DNA of 18,983 nt from Chitinophagaceae bacterium (GCA_023251335.1 JAHEZA010000005.1:1-18983); one strand, 5' to 3'; shown: positions 1 to 8,741, numbered from the stretch's first letter. Made by a program: numbers and translations. Notes: generated by a model from the sequence alone, not told the origin.

Positions 1-1214
1 TCTCAACGTCGTGTAATAATTCAGAGCAAAATCAAACCGGCAACGATGACGATTTGATTTCATCTCAAAAAGGAAGTTTTGGATATGATCTGAATTTTTT
101 AAAGCAGCACGATGACAGCGTCGTTGTATTAAATAATGATTCAGACAGAGCGCAGGTAATTGTATCTCCAAAATACCAGGCCAAAGTTTTTACATCAACA
201 GCAGATGGCAATTCAGGGCAAAGTTTCGGATGGGTAAATTACAAAGCATTTTCAGGTGCTCCCGATGTGCACATGAACGCTTATGGTGGTGAAAACCGTT
301 TCTGGCTTGGCCCCGAAGGTGGAAAATTTTCATTGTTCTTCAAACCGGATTCTGAAATGGTTTTTGCAAATTGGAAAACACCTGCTCCGTTTGATATTGA
401 GCCGTGGAAAGTAGTAAGTAAAAATGACCAGTCGGTGACGATGCAAAAAAACATGCAATTACTTAATTACAAAGGCACCCAACTTGACGTATCTGTCGAA
501 CGTTTGGTAAAAATACTTTCTGATGCCGAGGTTGCAAAAATCTTAGGATATGCGGTGGATACTTCTGTAAAAGCAGTTGCGTATCAAACAGACAACAAAA
601 TCACTAATGTAGGAAAGACAGCCTGGACAGAAGATACAGGGATGCCATGTATCTGGATGCTGGATATGTTCAATCCATCTCCCGCAACCGTTATTGTTGT
701 TCCCTATAAAAATATATCAGGAATGCCTTTTAATAAAATTGTAACGTCTGACTATTTTGGGCAGATTTCACCGGATAGGTTAAAGCATACAGATGATATG
801 CTTTTTTTAAAAGCTGATGGAAAAAGCCGTGGGAAATTAGGTGTGGTGCCGGGCTATGCAAAACCAATGGCCGTGAGCTACGATCCGCAACACAAAGCGC
901 TTACCATAATCATGTTTGACCTGGATTCATCCGCAAAATATTTAAACCAGGAATGGAATACTACCAAGCCAACGTTTGCCGGCGATGCGGTGAATGCATA
1001 TAATGACGGCCCTTTGGCTGATGGAACACAAATGGGACCATTTTATGAAATGGAAAGTGTATCGCCTGCAGCATTTTTAAAACCAGGCGAATCGCTGTCA
1101 CACAAACATGCTGTATTTCATTTTACCGGAAATGAAGAAGGATTGAGCAGGATAACGCAAAAATTGCTGGGAATTTCGCTGGCAGATGTTCAAAACGAAT
1201 TTTTGAATAATTAA
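1..1214 (+). CDS. DUF6786 family lipoprotein, 5' end cut by window edge
   Basis: The frame is open from the first bases of the window, so the gene begins outside it; the first in-window start-like codon (TTG at 54) is not the real start. The codons from base 3 read S-T-S-C-N-N-S-E-Q, and a Cys followed by a polar, Asn/Asp-rich linker (NNSEQNQTGNDDD) looks like the end of a lipoprotein signal with its acylated Cys at bases 12-14. The mature part of about 400 residues carries the pattern I associate with DUF6786: FGYDLNFL near the start, then FGWVNYKAF, NAYGGENRFWLGPEGG and APFDIEPW. Function is unknown; the fold may resemble sugar mutarotases (inference from the beta-rich sequence and the GGE-RFWLGPEGG stretch). 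It converges on the DUF4954 gene. The lipobox residue at -3 (Ser) is not ideal, so the lipoprotein call is moderate. Confidence 0.75.
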   Translation, partial: STSCNNSEQNQTGNDDDLISSQKGSFGYDLNFLKQHDDSVVVLNNDSDRAQVIVSPKYQAKVFTSTADGNSGQSFGWVNYKAFSGAPDVHMNAYGGENRFWLGPEGGKFSLFFKPDSEMVFANWKTPAPFDIEPWKVVSKNDQSVTMQKNMQLLNYKGTQLDVSVERLVKILSDAEVAKILGYAVDTSVKAVAYQTDNKITNVGKTAWTEDTGMPCIWMLDMFNPSPATVIVVPYKNISGMPFNKIVTSDYFGQISPDRLKHTDDMLFLKADGKSRGKLGVVPGYAKPMAVSYDPQHKALTIIMFDLDSSAKYLNQEWNTTKPTFAGDAVNAYNDGPLADGTQMGPFYEMESVSPAAFLKPGESLSHKHAVFHFTGNEEGLSRITQKLLGISLADVQNEFLNN

Positions 1215-1228
1215 AAAATGTCAGAATA

Positions 1229-1270
1229 AAAATTCGGCTTATTTATTTGTTTACTGCTTGCTGAAATTTT
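1229..1270 (-). terminator. Hairpin with AGTAAACAAA loop, copy 1 (bidirectional terminator candidate)
   Basis: AAAATTCGGC (1229-1238) pairs with GCTGAAATTTT (1260-1270) with one G-U pair and one bulged A. The loop holds CAGTAAACAAA when read on the - strand (1246-1256). T-rich sequence follows on the - strand (below 1229). It lies about 50 nt past the stop of the DUF4954 gene, between two converging genes, so it could end both transcripts. A second AT-only dyad, TTCAAAAA/TTTTTGAA, lies at 1286-1303. Confidence 0.45.
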
Positions 1271-1318
1271 AGAAAGCTTTAAACCTTCAAAAAGTTTTTT
1301 GAATTGATTCCAGGCCGT

Positions 1319-3445
1319 TCAGGCTTCAACTTTTCCAAATTTCCTCACTAGCCCTTTCACCGTTTTTTTGAAATTTTCCAGTTCTTTAAATTGGTCTTGT
1401 ATAAAATGGTTGTCCTCGATTTTGCCAATCACTGCTTCCATTTCTTCGTTGGATTCATACACCATTTTTCTAAAAGGATTCGTATAATCTTTTGCTCTTG
1501 ATTCATAAATTCCTTTGCTCATCCAGGTCTTGGTTGCTACGGCGCGTTTTAATAATTGAACGAAATACTCCGGCGTAAACTGCCTGGAAGTAATGTTTTC
1601 GATTTCGCATAAAGAAGTATAAGCGTGTATGAGCTTGTTTCTATCATAATCATTTCCTGCCTGGCTATAAAATTCATGGACTTCACTCCAGGTATTAATT
1701 TTATGATCTTTTATTTTTGTTTTCAACTTGCTGACATCTGACGAAGGAATTAACTGGCCACCAATATTCTTCCATTCGTTCCTCGATATTTTTACCGGAA
1801 TACTTTTTTTGAATTCTTCAAAAGAAGTGAAGCTATTACTTTTCCAATGCTTTAATAATTGCGTCGTTCCGTAATAAGAAATTAATTCTTTAAACAATTC
1901 CAATGCCTGCGCCACTTTCGTTACCTCACTTTTTCTGACACTGTTTTCTATTCCAACTATCTCTGCGTTGCCGTATTCATCGATTTTTAATGCTGATAAT
2001 ATTTCAATGGCAGTGAACATCTCATTAACGGTATCAGGCGCCAGGTAATCGAATTCTATTCTTTGAATTTTTTCGGTACGCTGATCCCTGTCTTCAAATT
2101 TCCATGCGTTTCGTTCCAACGCATACATATTGTACAGGAACCAATAGCCGGGCATTAAAATCAATTTATCATTGGCTGCATCATTGCTGATAAGGCAAAA
2201 TGGAATGGGTATATTCAATTCAACAGGATAATCTCCTTTTGCTAAAATAATGAATGACGCAAATTTTGAATTATGCTTCAGGCTTACACATAGCCCTGGC
2301 CAAAAGCCTCGCCCCGCAACAATTTCGCCGTCAGCGCCGCGGCTGTTATGATTACTTCCGATGGTGGCACCTGCTGCAATATTACTTTGACCCATCACCA
2401 GTGATGCGCACAAAAACGAGTTATTATGATGTTGTTCATGATTGGGAAATATGAGCGTATTCAATACTTCGCAGCAAGAGATCGTAGAATTATTTCCAAG
2501 ATAAGAGTTGATTAACCTTGCTCCATACTTTAATTGTGAATGAGCCGCCATTACAAAACGAACCGCCTTCACCCCATAAAATATTCTACATCCAAAACCG
2601 ATGATACCATTTACCATTTCACATCCTTCTCCAATCTGTGAAGTCCTGTCGGCATCACTGTTGATAGTTAGGTTTTTTAATTTATTGGCCCCTTTTAAAT
2701 AAGCGTCTGTTCCTATTTGTACGTCTTTAATAATGTCGCAGTCTTTTATAACACAGCGATCGCCAATAGTTCCATAATAGCCTCTTTTCTGGTCATATTC
2801 TTTGTGGGTGAGTTCCAAAAACCGTTTTTGCAGTTCGGTATCTTCGGGGTTGTTGCTCCATAAATAAGCATCACCCGGAAGCATCCTGTTGAAGGGTGCT
2901 ATTCGTCTCCCGCCATTTTCATTCCTTACTTCTATCCATACCCGGGTCGCTTCTTTTTCACCTTCTTTTGAAATTCCATTTCCGAATTTTGCATAATCTG
3001 TCGTGGCCAGTTCATTCACATTCGAGATCATTACCTCATTGCCGATGATATAATGGCTGAGATAAGTAGCATTATCAATACAAACATTATGGCCAAAATC
3101 GCAACTGATAATATGGCTGTTGTAGATGCCAACAGGCATGCGTAAGTTATGAAATTCAAGATAGTAAGGCTCTAATTTTCCAATGCGCACCAGGCCATGA
3201 AACTTGGAATTTTTTACCAATGCCGGATCAAATTCCTTTGATACAAAAATTTTTGCCCAATCATCGGATGTATTTCCGTTACGAATCAGGATCTCTATTT
3301 CGGAACCTGAAAGACGACGGTAATCAATGCCGTTGTTATTTTGCTGATTTCTTAAATAATATTCATCTTTTCCTTCGGGGATATATTTAGGGTCAATAAA
3401 ATTATAGCCTAAATTGTCAATGGGGTGTTTTGTAATAACGTTCAT
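1319..3445 (-). CDS. DUF4954 family protein with left-handed beta-helix (hexapeptide repeat) core
   Basis: This 708-residue protein matches what I know of the DUF4954 family in Bacteroidota. Residues about 75-155 and 225-400 show the short-period hydrophobic pattern of a left-handed parallel beta-helix, the fold of hexapeptide acyltransferases and nucleotide-sugar enzymes: VGIYNSHIISCDFGHNVCID, then GTIGDRCVIKDCDIIKDVQIG and IGEGCEMVNGIIGFGCRIFYG. A conserved-looking polar stretch, GSNHNSRGADGEI, sits at about 363-375 and may be a binding or active site. Residues beyond about 420 are mostly helical. No signal peptide is seen, so it is probably cytoplasmic. No substrate is known. Family members are often guessed to be sugar nucleotidyl- or acyltransferases, which remains inference. 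It lies 97 bp downstream of the MprF-like gene in the same direction and may be cotranscribed with it; a terminator-like hairpin follows. Confidence 0.8.
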   Translation of the reverse strand: MNVITKHPIDNLGYNFIDPKYIPEGKDEYYLRNQQNNNGIDYRRLSGSEIEILIRNGNTSDDWAKIFVSKEFDPALVKNSKFHGLVRIGKLEPYYLEFHNLRMPVGIYNSHIISCDFGHNVCIDNATYLSHYIIGNEVMISNVNELATTDYAKFGNGISKEGEKEATRVWIEVRNENGGRRIAPFNRMLPGDAYLWSNNPEDTELQKRFLELTHKEYDQKRGYYGTIGDRCVIKDCDIIKDVQIGTDAYLKGANKLKNLTINSDADRTSQIGEGCEMVNGIIGFGCRIFYGVKAVRFVMAAHSQLKYGARLINSYLGNNSTISCCEVLNTLIFPNHEQHHNNSFLCASLVMGQSNIAAGATIGSNHNSRGADGEIVAGRGFWPGLCVSLKHNSKFASFIILAKGDYPVELNIPIPFCLISNDAANDKLILMPGYWFLYNMYALERNAWKFEDRDQRTEKIQRIEFDYLAPDTVNEMFTAIEILSALKIDEYGNAEIVGIENSVRKSEVTKVAQALELFKELISYYGTTQLLKHWKSNSFTSFEEFKKSIPVKISRNEWKNIGGQLIPSSDVSKLKTKIKDHKINTWSEVHEFYSQAGNDYDRNKLIHAYTSLCEIENITSRQFTPEYFVQLLKRAVATKTWMSKGIYESRAKDYTNPFRKMVYESNEEMEAVIGKIEDNHFIQDQFKELENFKKTVKGLVRKFGKVEA

Positions 3446-3542
3446 AAAGGGGTATTAAAAAATAAATTGCAATTTAAAATAATAAATCGGGACAATATTG
3501 AAGGTTTAAATCCATTCGTTTTTCAATCGCGTTAAATGGATA

Positions 3543-6062
3543 CTAAGGAGCCATTACTTTATTTAAAGCGGCGGGCAATTGTATTAAGTCATAATCATTT
3601 TCATAAATTAAATATTTATTCTCCCAGATGGTAGCATATTTTTTCTTAAAATCCCGAAGTCCCTGGAAATGCCTGAAGCGCTTTAGCTTTTCACTTGCAA
3701 ATTTTATGATTTGTTCCGAAGGGTTGCTGGGTGTAGTAATTCCGGCCATTGGTACCAGTCCAAGATTGATAAACCGGCATTTTTTTTCTTTTGCGTACTC
3801 AATCAATTTTATGATTAACACATCCATGCAACCGCCCGGTGCGTCTCTTTTTTTCCTGATCAGGTCATAAGTACATTCTTCCGGCGAGTAATCCGGAACA
3901 ATATTTAAGAAAGAAACGATTTCACCATCGGCGTTGGTAATTGTAATCACATCCTGGTTAATTATTTCTTCAGCATTGAACATTCCCTGGCTGAATACTT
4001 GTTCATCTTTTTCATAAGCCTGAAGCCATTCGTCAGAAACATTTTTTAATGCACTTATAATGTTGATATCCAATGGAGCCGGATAGATTTGTACTTCAAA
4101 CCCTTTTTTTCTAATACTATTTAGGGCGTTACGCAAAGATTGTTTGTCTTTCCCCTGGAGTGTAAAGTTTTCGGAATCCAATATCGCTTCCTGGCCTATT
4201 ATTATTTTTTGTTTTCGGAGTTGATTAAACCACAAAATGCTGTTTTCATCCACCCGGTAAAAAGCTACCTTCAATCCCATTTTTTTGCATTGTCGATAGA
4301 ACTCAGCAATCACTTCCAGTTTATTTTCTTCTGCGCAAACAGGTTCCTCCAGCACGATGGCAAAGCCTCCGCCGATTCTATACGCCACGAAGGCTTCATG
4401 TATTTCTGAAAAGAAAAAAAGTTTATCAGCAGATATTTTAAAGAAATCGAGCGAAGAATTCCCAAACTCTTCCAACAAAACCGCCGCCTTTTTTCTTCCG
4501 GATTCAGTCTCTTCATTTATTTTAATAAATGGCTTAATGATCGTAAACAAAAGGAACCCCCAGCTTAAAAAGCCAAGCGAGTGAATAAGCCAGATAAACT
4601 GATGACCAAATGGTGTGCGCGGCTGCAACGTTTCATTACCTCCCAAAAAAAATATTTTTATCGTATTAGCAAGTGATTGCTCCCACGTAAAATCAACGCC
4701 GAAATGTCTTTTATCAATAAAATAGAAGCTTAAATATCCAAAAATTAAAACGGATAAAAAAACGATCAATACAGAAATAATTCCAACTCTTATCCATCGA
4801 ACGCTGCTACGAATACGGTATTGGCTTTGGCTCATCAAAAGCAATACAATTATAAATGCGGCAAATGAAGCCTCTTCATAATCAAGTGCTTTTGTGATAT
4901 TGCCGACCAATGAAAATATAGAAAGTAATAAGGCAATACGCCAGGCATTTTTTAATCCTTTGAACATGTAGGCTGATGTAATTAATAATGCGAGCCCTGT
5001 AAATAAAATCAAAATATTAGAAGCATTAATGGCTTCCAGGGGCAAAAAAGTTCTTATCAGTTTCAGGCGCGGATGCAAGGGCGGGGTTACTACTGAAATG
5101 ATATTTAAGATGCCTTGTGCAAAAATGAGAAGTGCGGGAACAATTCTGATAAATAGATTTTTTCCCCGCCATGCAAAGGCAAGTATGCCCAACAACATCG
5201 GTAGCCAGAATTCAAACACGCGATATAAAATAGTAACAGACAATGCCTGCACCGTAGAATAGCCATAGAACTCCAGGATATAAACGATGGATATTTCTAC
5301 GGCGCCCAGCCCACGCAGGAAAGGCGAGGTAATCATTAATAATACGGAAGCAATATAGGCAATAGCAGCTATGGGAAACGAAGGCGTAACGCCGAGAGCC
5401 AGCATGGCAATATAAAGATGAAACATTCCGGTAAACTCGACGCCGGTTGAAAATAAAACGGCACCTGAAAATTTCTTACTGCTCACATTTGCAGCGAAAA
5501 GTTCATCGATAAAGCTGGCAACGCCGGGAAACTTTTTGACAATATATGAGTATAATTTTCCTTTGTCCCGAAGAGATTTAGCGGTCCATAGCAGCGCTAT
5601 TAATACTATCACTACAATGATAAGCCCAATCCACGCATCATGAATATGTTTATTTGAAAAAAAAAGAGATAATACTACAACGGGGAAGCCTACCAGAAAA
5701 ACAGTGGACAATCCTGCAAATGCATACAAGCCACTTGCCTGGTGTATCCGGGTTTTATTGTAACCGCGGTTTCTTAATTGGGATGGAGTATAAGCTAAAG
5801 AACTTACGCCACCGGCAGGTAAAAAAATACTTAATAAATTTCTTTTTAGAAAAAGTTCGATCGCATCTATCCATTTCAGAAGAAGGCCAATGGAAGTAAA
5901 GCAACTGACATACATACCGCTCTGGAGAAGCACATAAATAATTGTAACAAGAAATCCGGTCAGGAGCCAAAAAATATCGGCGTTCTCAATACTGGGTATT
6001 ATCTGCTTCAGTTCCTGCCGTTCGCTTTTGAAAAAAATAAATGCAAGCAGGATCATTAACAC
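3543..6062 (-). CDS. mprF: MprF-like aminoacyl-phosphatidylglycerol synthase/flippase
   Basis: An 839-residue bifunctional membrane protein. Residues 1 to about 510 hold many transmembrane segments of the lysylphosphatidylglycerol flippase type (LPAGGVSSLAYTPSQLRNRGY at about 81-101; SPFLRGLGAVEISIVY at about 246-261). Residues about 520-830 form the DUF2156 synthase domain, with KDKQSLRNALNSIRKKGFEV, DEWLQAYEKDEQVFSQGMF, PGGCMDVLI and the C-terminal GLRDFKKKYATIWENKYLIY. In characterised homologues this domain moves an amino acid from aminoacyl-tRNA onto phosphatidylglycerol and the membrane part flips the product outward, lowering surface charge and giving resistance to cationic peptides. 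Which amino acid and lipid are used here cannot be told. The coordinates use the first GTG, but the frame stays open upstream to a TAG at 6156-6158 and encodes the rest of the first membrane helix (FKRFQSFSPKTYWKEILA), so translation probably starts earlier at a rare codon. Confidence 0.85.
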   Translation of the reverse strand: MLMILLAFIFFKSERQELKQIIPSIENADIFWLLTGFLVTIIYVLLQSGMYVSCFTSIGLLLKWIDAIELFLKRNLLSIFLPAGGVSSLAYTPSQLRNRGYNKTRIHQASGLYAFAGLSTVFLVGFPVVVLSLFFSNKHIHDAWIGLIIVVIVLIALLWTAKSLRDKGKLYSYIVKKFPGVASFIDELFAANVSSKKFSGAVLFSTGVEFTGMFHLYIAMLALGVTPSFPIAAIAYIASVLLMITSPFLRGLGAVEISIVYILEFYGYSTVQALSVTILYRVFEFWLPMLLGILAFAWRGKNLFIRIVPALLIFAQGILNIISVVTPPLHPRLKLIRTFLPLEAINASNILILFTGLALLITSAYMFKGLKNAWRIALLLSIFSLVGNITKALDYEEASFAAFIIVLLLMSQSQYRIRSSVRWIRVGIISVLIVFLSVLIFGYLSFYFIDKRHFGVDFTWEQSLANTIKIFFLGGNETLQPRTPFGHQFIWLIHSLGFLSWGFLLFTIIKPFIKINEETESGRKKAAVLLEEFGNSSLDFFKISADKLFFFSEIHEAFVAYRIGGGFAIVLEEPVCAEENKLEVIAEFYRQCKKMGLKVAFYRVDENSILWFNQLRKQKIIIGQEAILDSENFTLQGKDKQSLRNALNSIRKKGFEVQIYPAPLDINIISALKNVSDEWLQAYEKDEQVFSQGMFNAEEIINQDVITITNADGEIVSFLNIVPDYSPEECTYDLIRKKRDAPGGCMDVLIIKLIEYAKEKKCRFINLGLVPMAGITTPSNPSEQIIKFASEKLKRFRHFQGLRDFKKKYATIWENKYLIYENDYDLIQLPAALNKVMAP

Positions 6063-6222
6063 CGCAAGGATTTCTTTCCAATAAGTCTTGGGTGAAAACG
6101 ATTGAAACCTTTTAAAGATTGCTGAAAATGCCAGGGTATTTTTTTGTAAAGTTAACTAAACCGGAAGAATAAGATTTGCGGGAAAGCGTGCCTTTCGACT
6201 ATTAACTATTAAAAAATTAAAA

Positions 6223-6251
6223 TCTGAAAAATAGGTTTGTTTACTGGCAGA
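6223..6251 (-). terminator. Hairpin with AGTAAACAAA loop, copy 2
   Basis: A short TCTG/CAGA stem (6223-6226 and 6248-6251) encloses CAGTAAACAAA on the - strand (6236-6246), followed on that strand by ATTTTAATTTTTT. It lies about 75 nt past the stop of the lipoprotein hydrolase gene and before the MprF-like gene. The stem alone is weak; the call rests on the shared loop and T-rich tail seen in the three other copies. If it terminates, the MprF-like gene needs its own promoter between about 6150 and 6220. Confidence 0.3.
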
Positions 6252-6324
6252 AGGGAATAGATTAATAATTTGTTTTTAAATTTTGAATTAAATCATCTTA
6301 TCTATCTGAATCACCGCGTCCCCT

Positions 6325-7740
6325 TTACTTTTTCATTTTACTTTCAACTTCTGCTAAGTTTATTTTTATGTAAGGTGCGGAAAATTCAGGCTGGCTTTCC
6401 AAACGTTTTTTATCATCAAAACCGAGTGAAACGGCTTTCAGCAAATCATTTTCAGTGGCCTTGGGATCATGATTTCGCGCGTTAAGAATGGCAGAAAAAT
6501 ACCAGGCTTCACTGTTGCCACTATCTGCTAATTTATAAAGTGTTACAAAATGGAGGGCTTTTTTATTCTCATTTCCATTTATAAGCTGGTTACTGATAGA
6601 ATAGAACGCTAATGATAAATAAGCCTGCAAACGCTGGTACATAGCGCCTTCGGGAGTTTTTGATTTTGCTTTTGCTTTCACATCGGTGATGATCGTTTCC
6701 CAGTAATTGATGTTGTCATTTCCAAATTGTTGTTGGTAGTTTACTTTTATATTTTCTTCTTCAGTTAATATTTTTTGTTCAGCCAGCCATTGTTTTTGAA
6801 ATGCCGGATTATCGGCTAGAAAATCTTTTTTCATTTTAAACCAATTCGTTTCATCAGCTAGCCCGGACAGGATGCTAATAGAAAAATTACATAGCTGGTC
6901 TGCTTTCAAAAGATGATTCACTGCTATATCGCGCTCAACTTCTTGTTTATTTTCATTAACAATATTATTGACAAAATTTTCATTTTTAGGAATCAGTTGT
7001 TGTCGCATAGCGTCTGCCTGGATTCCTTCAAAAGCAGCATTCATCGCACTTATAGGTGCCCACTCATGTATTCCGTCAAAAAAAAGAATCCGATGTTCCG
7101 TATTGGTCTTATTAAGGCTGTTGTTGATAGAGATAAGGTCTGTCATGTTCATATCGCCCCTGCCGGTAACGGCGGTGAAACTAAAATTGAAATTGCCTGC
7201 ATTTAAAATGTCTGGCAGACCTGCCCCATTGGCTATGACGCCTTTTATTTCGTGATGCTGCAACGCCAGATAGGTGGCGACTTTAGCACCGCCCGAAAAT
7301 CCACAAGTATAAATCCTGTTTTTGTTGACAGGTACACGCTTTTGTGAATCATTGCTAAACGTTTCCCATATATTTTCGGCGTCGTTCCAGTCGTTTCCGT
7401 TTTTTGAATTGTTGCTTCCAATTAAAATAAAATTAAAGCTGTCCGCCAGCGCTTTGTATTTTTCAAGCGGAAGAACGCCATCCCCATGCGGATCGAAAAA
7501 ATAGATGACAGGTAGTAACTCTGTGTTGTTGTTGATTGGAATATACAACGCGTACGATTGTTGGACATTGGCGTTGCAAATCACAGGATTTATGATTTTC
7601 CCTGCTTGAAAATGGTCGGTAATAGGGCTATTTATCACGATGGTTGTATCAATGTCAGCATTCTTTCCCTGTGTATTTCTTCCACAAGAAATTAAGAAAA
7701 ATAATAATAGAAAAACTATAAAAGCAAGAATAGATTTCAT
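6325..7740 (-). CDS. Lipoprotein alpha/beta hydrolase (esterase/PHB-depolymerase-like) with C-terminal helical extension
   Basis: The N-terminus is a lipoprotein signal: a hydrophobic stretch ending FFLISC with Cys19 as lipidation site. Residues about 50-235 form an alpha/beta hydrolase: VIYFFDPHGDG (oxyanion region), GFSGGAK with nucleophile Ser149, a likely acid in GRGDMN (Asp196) and His225 in DGIHEWAP. This order and spacing resemble the single-domain esterase/poly(3-hydroxybutyrate) depolymerase-like hydrolases. The remaining 230 residues are helical and polar; the end (LADSGNSEAWYFSAILNARN, then DPKATENDLLKAVSLGF) looks like a degenerate tetratricopeptide repeat. It probably acts at the outer or inner membrane, facing the periplasm or outside, on an ester; the substrate is unknown. 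A good -7 box lies just upstream on the - strand. Confidence 0.75.
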   Translation of the reverse strand: MKSILAFIVFLLLFFLISCGRNTQGKNADIDTTIVINSPITDHFQAGKIINPVICNANVQQSYALYIPINNNTELLPVIYFFDPHGDGVLPLEKYKALADSFNFILIGSNNSKNGNDWNDAENIWETFSNDSQKRVPVNKNRIYTCGFSGGAKVATYLALQHHEIKGVIANGAGLPDILNAGNFNFSFTAVTGRGDMNMTDLISINNSLNKTNTEHRILFFDGIHEWAPISAMNAAFEGIQADAMRQQLIPKNENFVNNIVNENKQEVERDIAVNHLLKADQLCNFSISILSGLADETNWFKMKKDFLADNPAFQKQWLAEQKILTEEENIKVNYQQQFGNDNINYWETIITDVKAKAKSKTPEGAMYQRLQAYLSLAFYSISNQLINGNENKKALHFVTLYKLADSGNSEAWYFSAILNARNHDPKATENDLLKAVSLGFDDKKRLESQPEFSAPYIKINLAEVESKMKK

Positions 7741-7758
7741 AACTCATGTTGTGCGTGG

Positions 7759-7766
7759 CAAAACTA
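7759..7766 (-). promoter_or_regulatory. Candidate -7 promoter box for the lipoprotein hydrolase
   Basis: On the - strand the bases read TAGTTTTG followed by C, a full match to the Bacteroidota -7 consensus TAnnTTTGY. It ends 18 nt before the ATG, giving a very short leader. No clear -33 TTTG is present at the usual distance, so this is a partial promoter match only. Confidence 0.35.
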
Positions 7767-7919
7767 CTCTTATTTTAAAAGGAGGCCTCACTTAAACCAA
7801 GAGTTTAATTAACTTCGCGGCGAAGATTTTAAACCAAACATAACAACTTTCTTGAATTTTAATACCCTCAGAATTTAACTGTTTACAATAATTTGGGATA
7901 TTCTTCGTTTTTTTACCTA

Positions 7920-7935
7920 AATAATACGTATTATT
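7920..7935. repeat. Perfect 16-bp palindrome, possible operator
   Basis: AATAATACGTATTATT is its own reverse complement. It lies about 95 nt before the response regulator ATG, a sensible place for a dimeric regulator to bind. It is AT-rich, so chance occurrence is not excluded. Confidence 0.35.
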
Positions 7936-8030
7936 ACGATACCTTTATTTGGTAATATTCTTGATGAACTAAAATGTATAACCTTGATTTTTGTTGATGG
8001 TATTTCAAATTTAAAATTCATTTATTTTCT

Positions 8031-8711
8031 ATGAATAAAGAACACGGCGATGTGATTAATGTGATGATAGTTGATGATCACGTGCTATACAGGGCCGGTG
8101 TAAAAACCGCGCTTTCGTCAAAAAAAGATATTAAAATAATGGCTGAGGCGGATAATGGCGCTCATCTTTTGAACATGCTAAAAGCCATTCAGCCGGATGT
8201 GATTCTTCTTGATATACAGATGCCGGTAATGGATGGAATCACTGCTTTGCCTGAAGTAAAAAAATTATACCCAGGTATTAAAGTGATCATGCTCACATTA
8301 CTTGATGATCAAAGTGTGATTACCAAATTAATGGAACTTGGCGCCAATAGCTATCTTGTAAAAACCTCAGACGCCGAAGTAATTTATGAAGCAATCAAAA
8401 CCTGTCACCAGCAGGAATTTTTCTTTAATTCTTTAACCAATAAAGCGCTATTGAATAATCTTCGTCAAAAAAATGTGATTTCTCCTTTTAGCACCTCCTC
8501 TGAAGATGCAACATTAAATGAAAAAGAAATCACTATTTTAAAGTTGATGTGCGAAGAGAAAAGTACCCGGGAAATAGCGGAAGCGGTTGATCTCAGCCCC
8601 CGAACTATTGAGGCTATCCGTGACAAATTAAAAGTAAAAACCGGAACCAAAAGTACGGCAGGACTAATTATGTTCGCTGTAAGAAATAACCTTGTAAACC
8701 AGGAAAGTTAA
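8031..8711 (+). CDS. NarL/LuxR-family response regulator
   Basis: A complete 226-residue two-component response regulator. Residues 10-127 are a receiver domain: acidic pocket Asp15-Asp16 (VDDH), phosphoacceptor Asp61 (LLDIQMPVMDG), Thr89 (MLTL) and Lys111 (LVKTSD). Residues about 161-224 are a LuxR-type helix-turn-helix: LNEKEITILKLMCEEKSTREIAEAVDLSPRTIEAIRDKL. All key residues are present, so it should be phosphorylated by a sensor kinase and bind DNA as a dimer. No histidine kinase is encoded in the window, so its partner lies elsewhere. Its targets are unknown; the palindromes upstream could be autoregulatory sites. The gene is followed after 39 bp by the aminotransferase, with a strong terminator-like hairpin in between. 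Confidence 0.92.
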   Translation: MNKEHGDVINVMIVDDHVLYRAGVKTALSSKKDIKIMAEADNGAHLLNMLKAIQPDVILLDIQMPVMDGITALPEVKKLYPGIKVIMLTLLDDQSVITKLMELGANSYLVKTSDAEVIYEAIKTCHQQEFFFNSLTNKALLNNLRQKNVISPFSTSSEDATLNEKEITILKLMCEEKSTREIAEAVDLSPRTIEAIRDKLKVKTGTKSTAGLIMFAVRNNLVNQES

Positions 8712-8741
8712 AAGCCATTACTCAATTCATAACATTATTTT

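Larger units (their letters stand above)
7741..8030. promoter_or_regulatory. Divergent intergenic region with several short dyads
   Basis: This 290-bp gap separates the - strand hydrolase from the + strand response regulator and must carry promoters for both. It contains no ORF. Visible structure: TTAAAC-caaga-GTTTAA (7792-7808), CTTCGC-g-GCGAAG (7813-7825), a direct repeat TTAAACCAA at 7792-7800 and 7829-7837, and a perfect 16-bp palindrome at 7920-7935. For the + strand I see only imperfect -7 boxes (TACCTTTA at 7940-7947 and TAACCTTG at 7979-7986). The dyads are candidate operators; which protein would bind them cannot be read from the sequence. Confidence 0.4.

Noticed and set aside
54..56. 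TTG as the start of the DUF6786 gene
   Set aside because: The frame is open upstream to the window edge and encodes a plausible lipoprotein cysteine and linker, so the true start lies outside the window.
2254..2454. A + strand open frame inside the DUF4954 gene
   Set aside because: Antisense shadow of a strongly supported beta-helix coding region.
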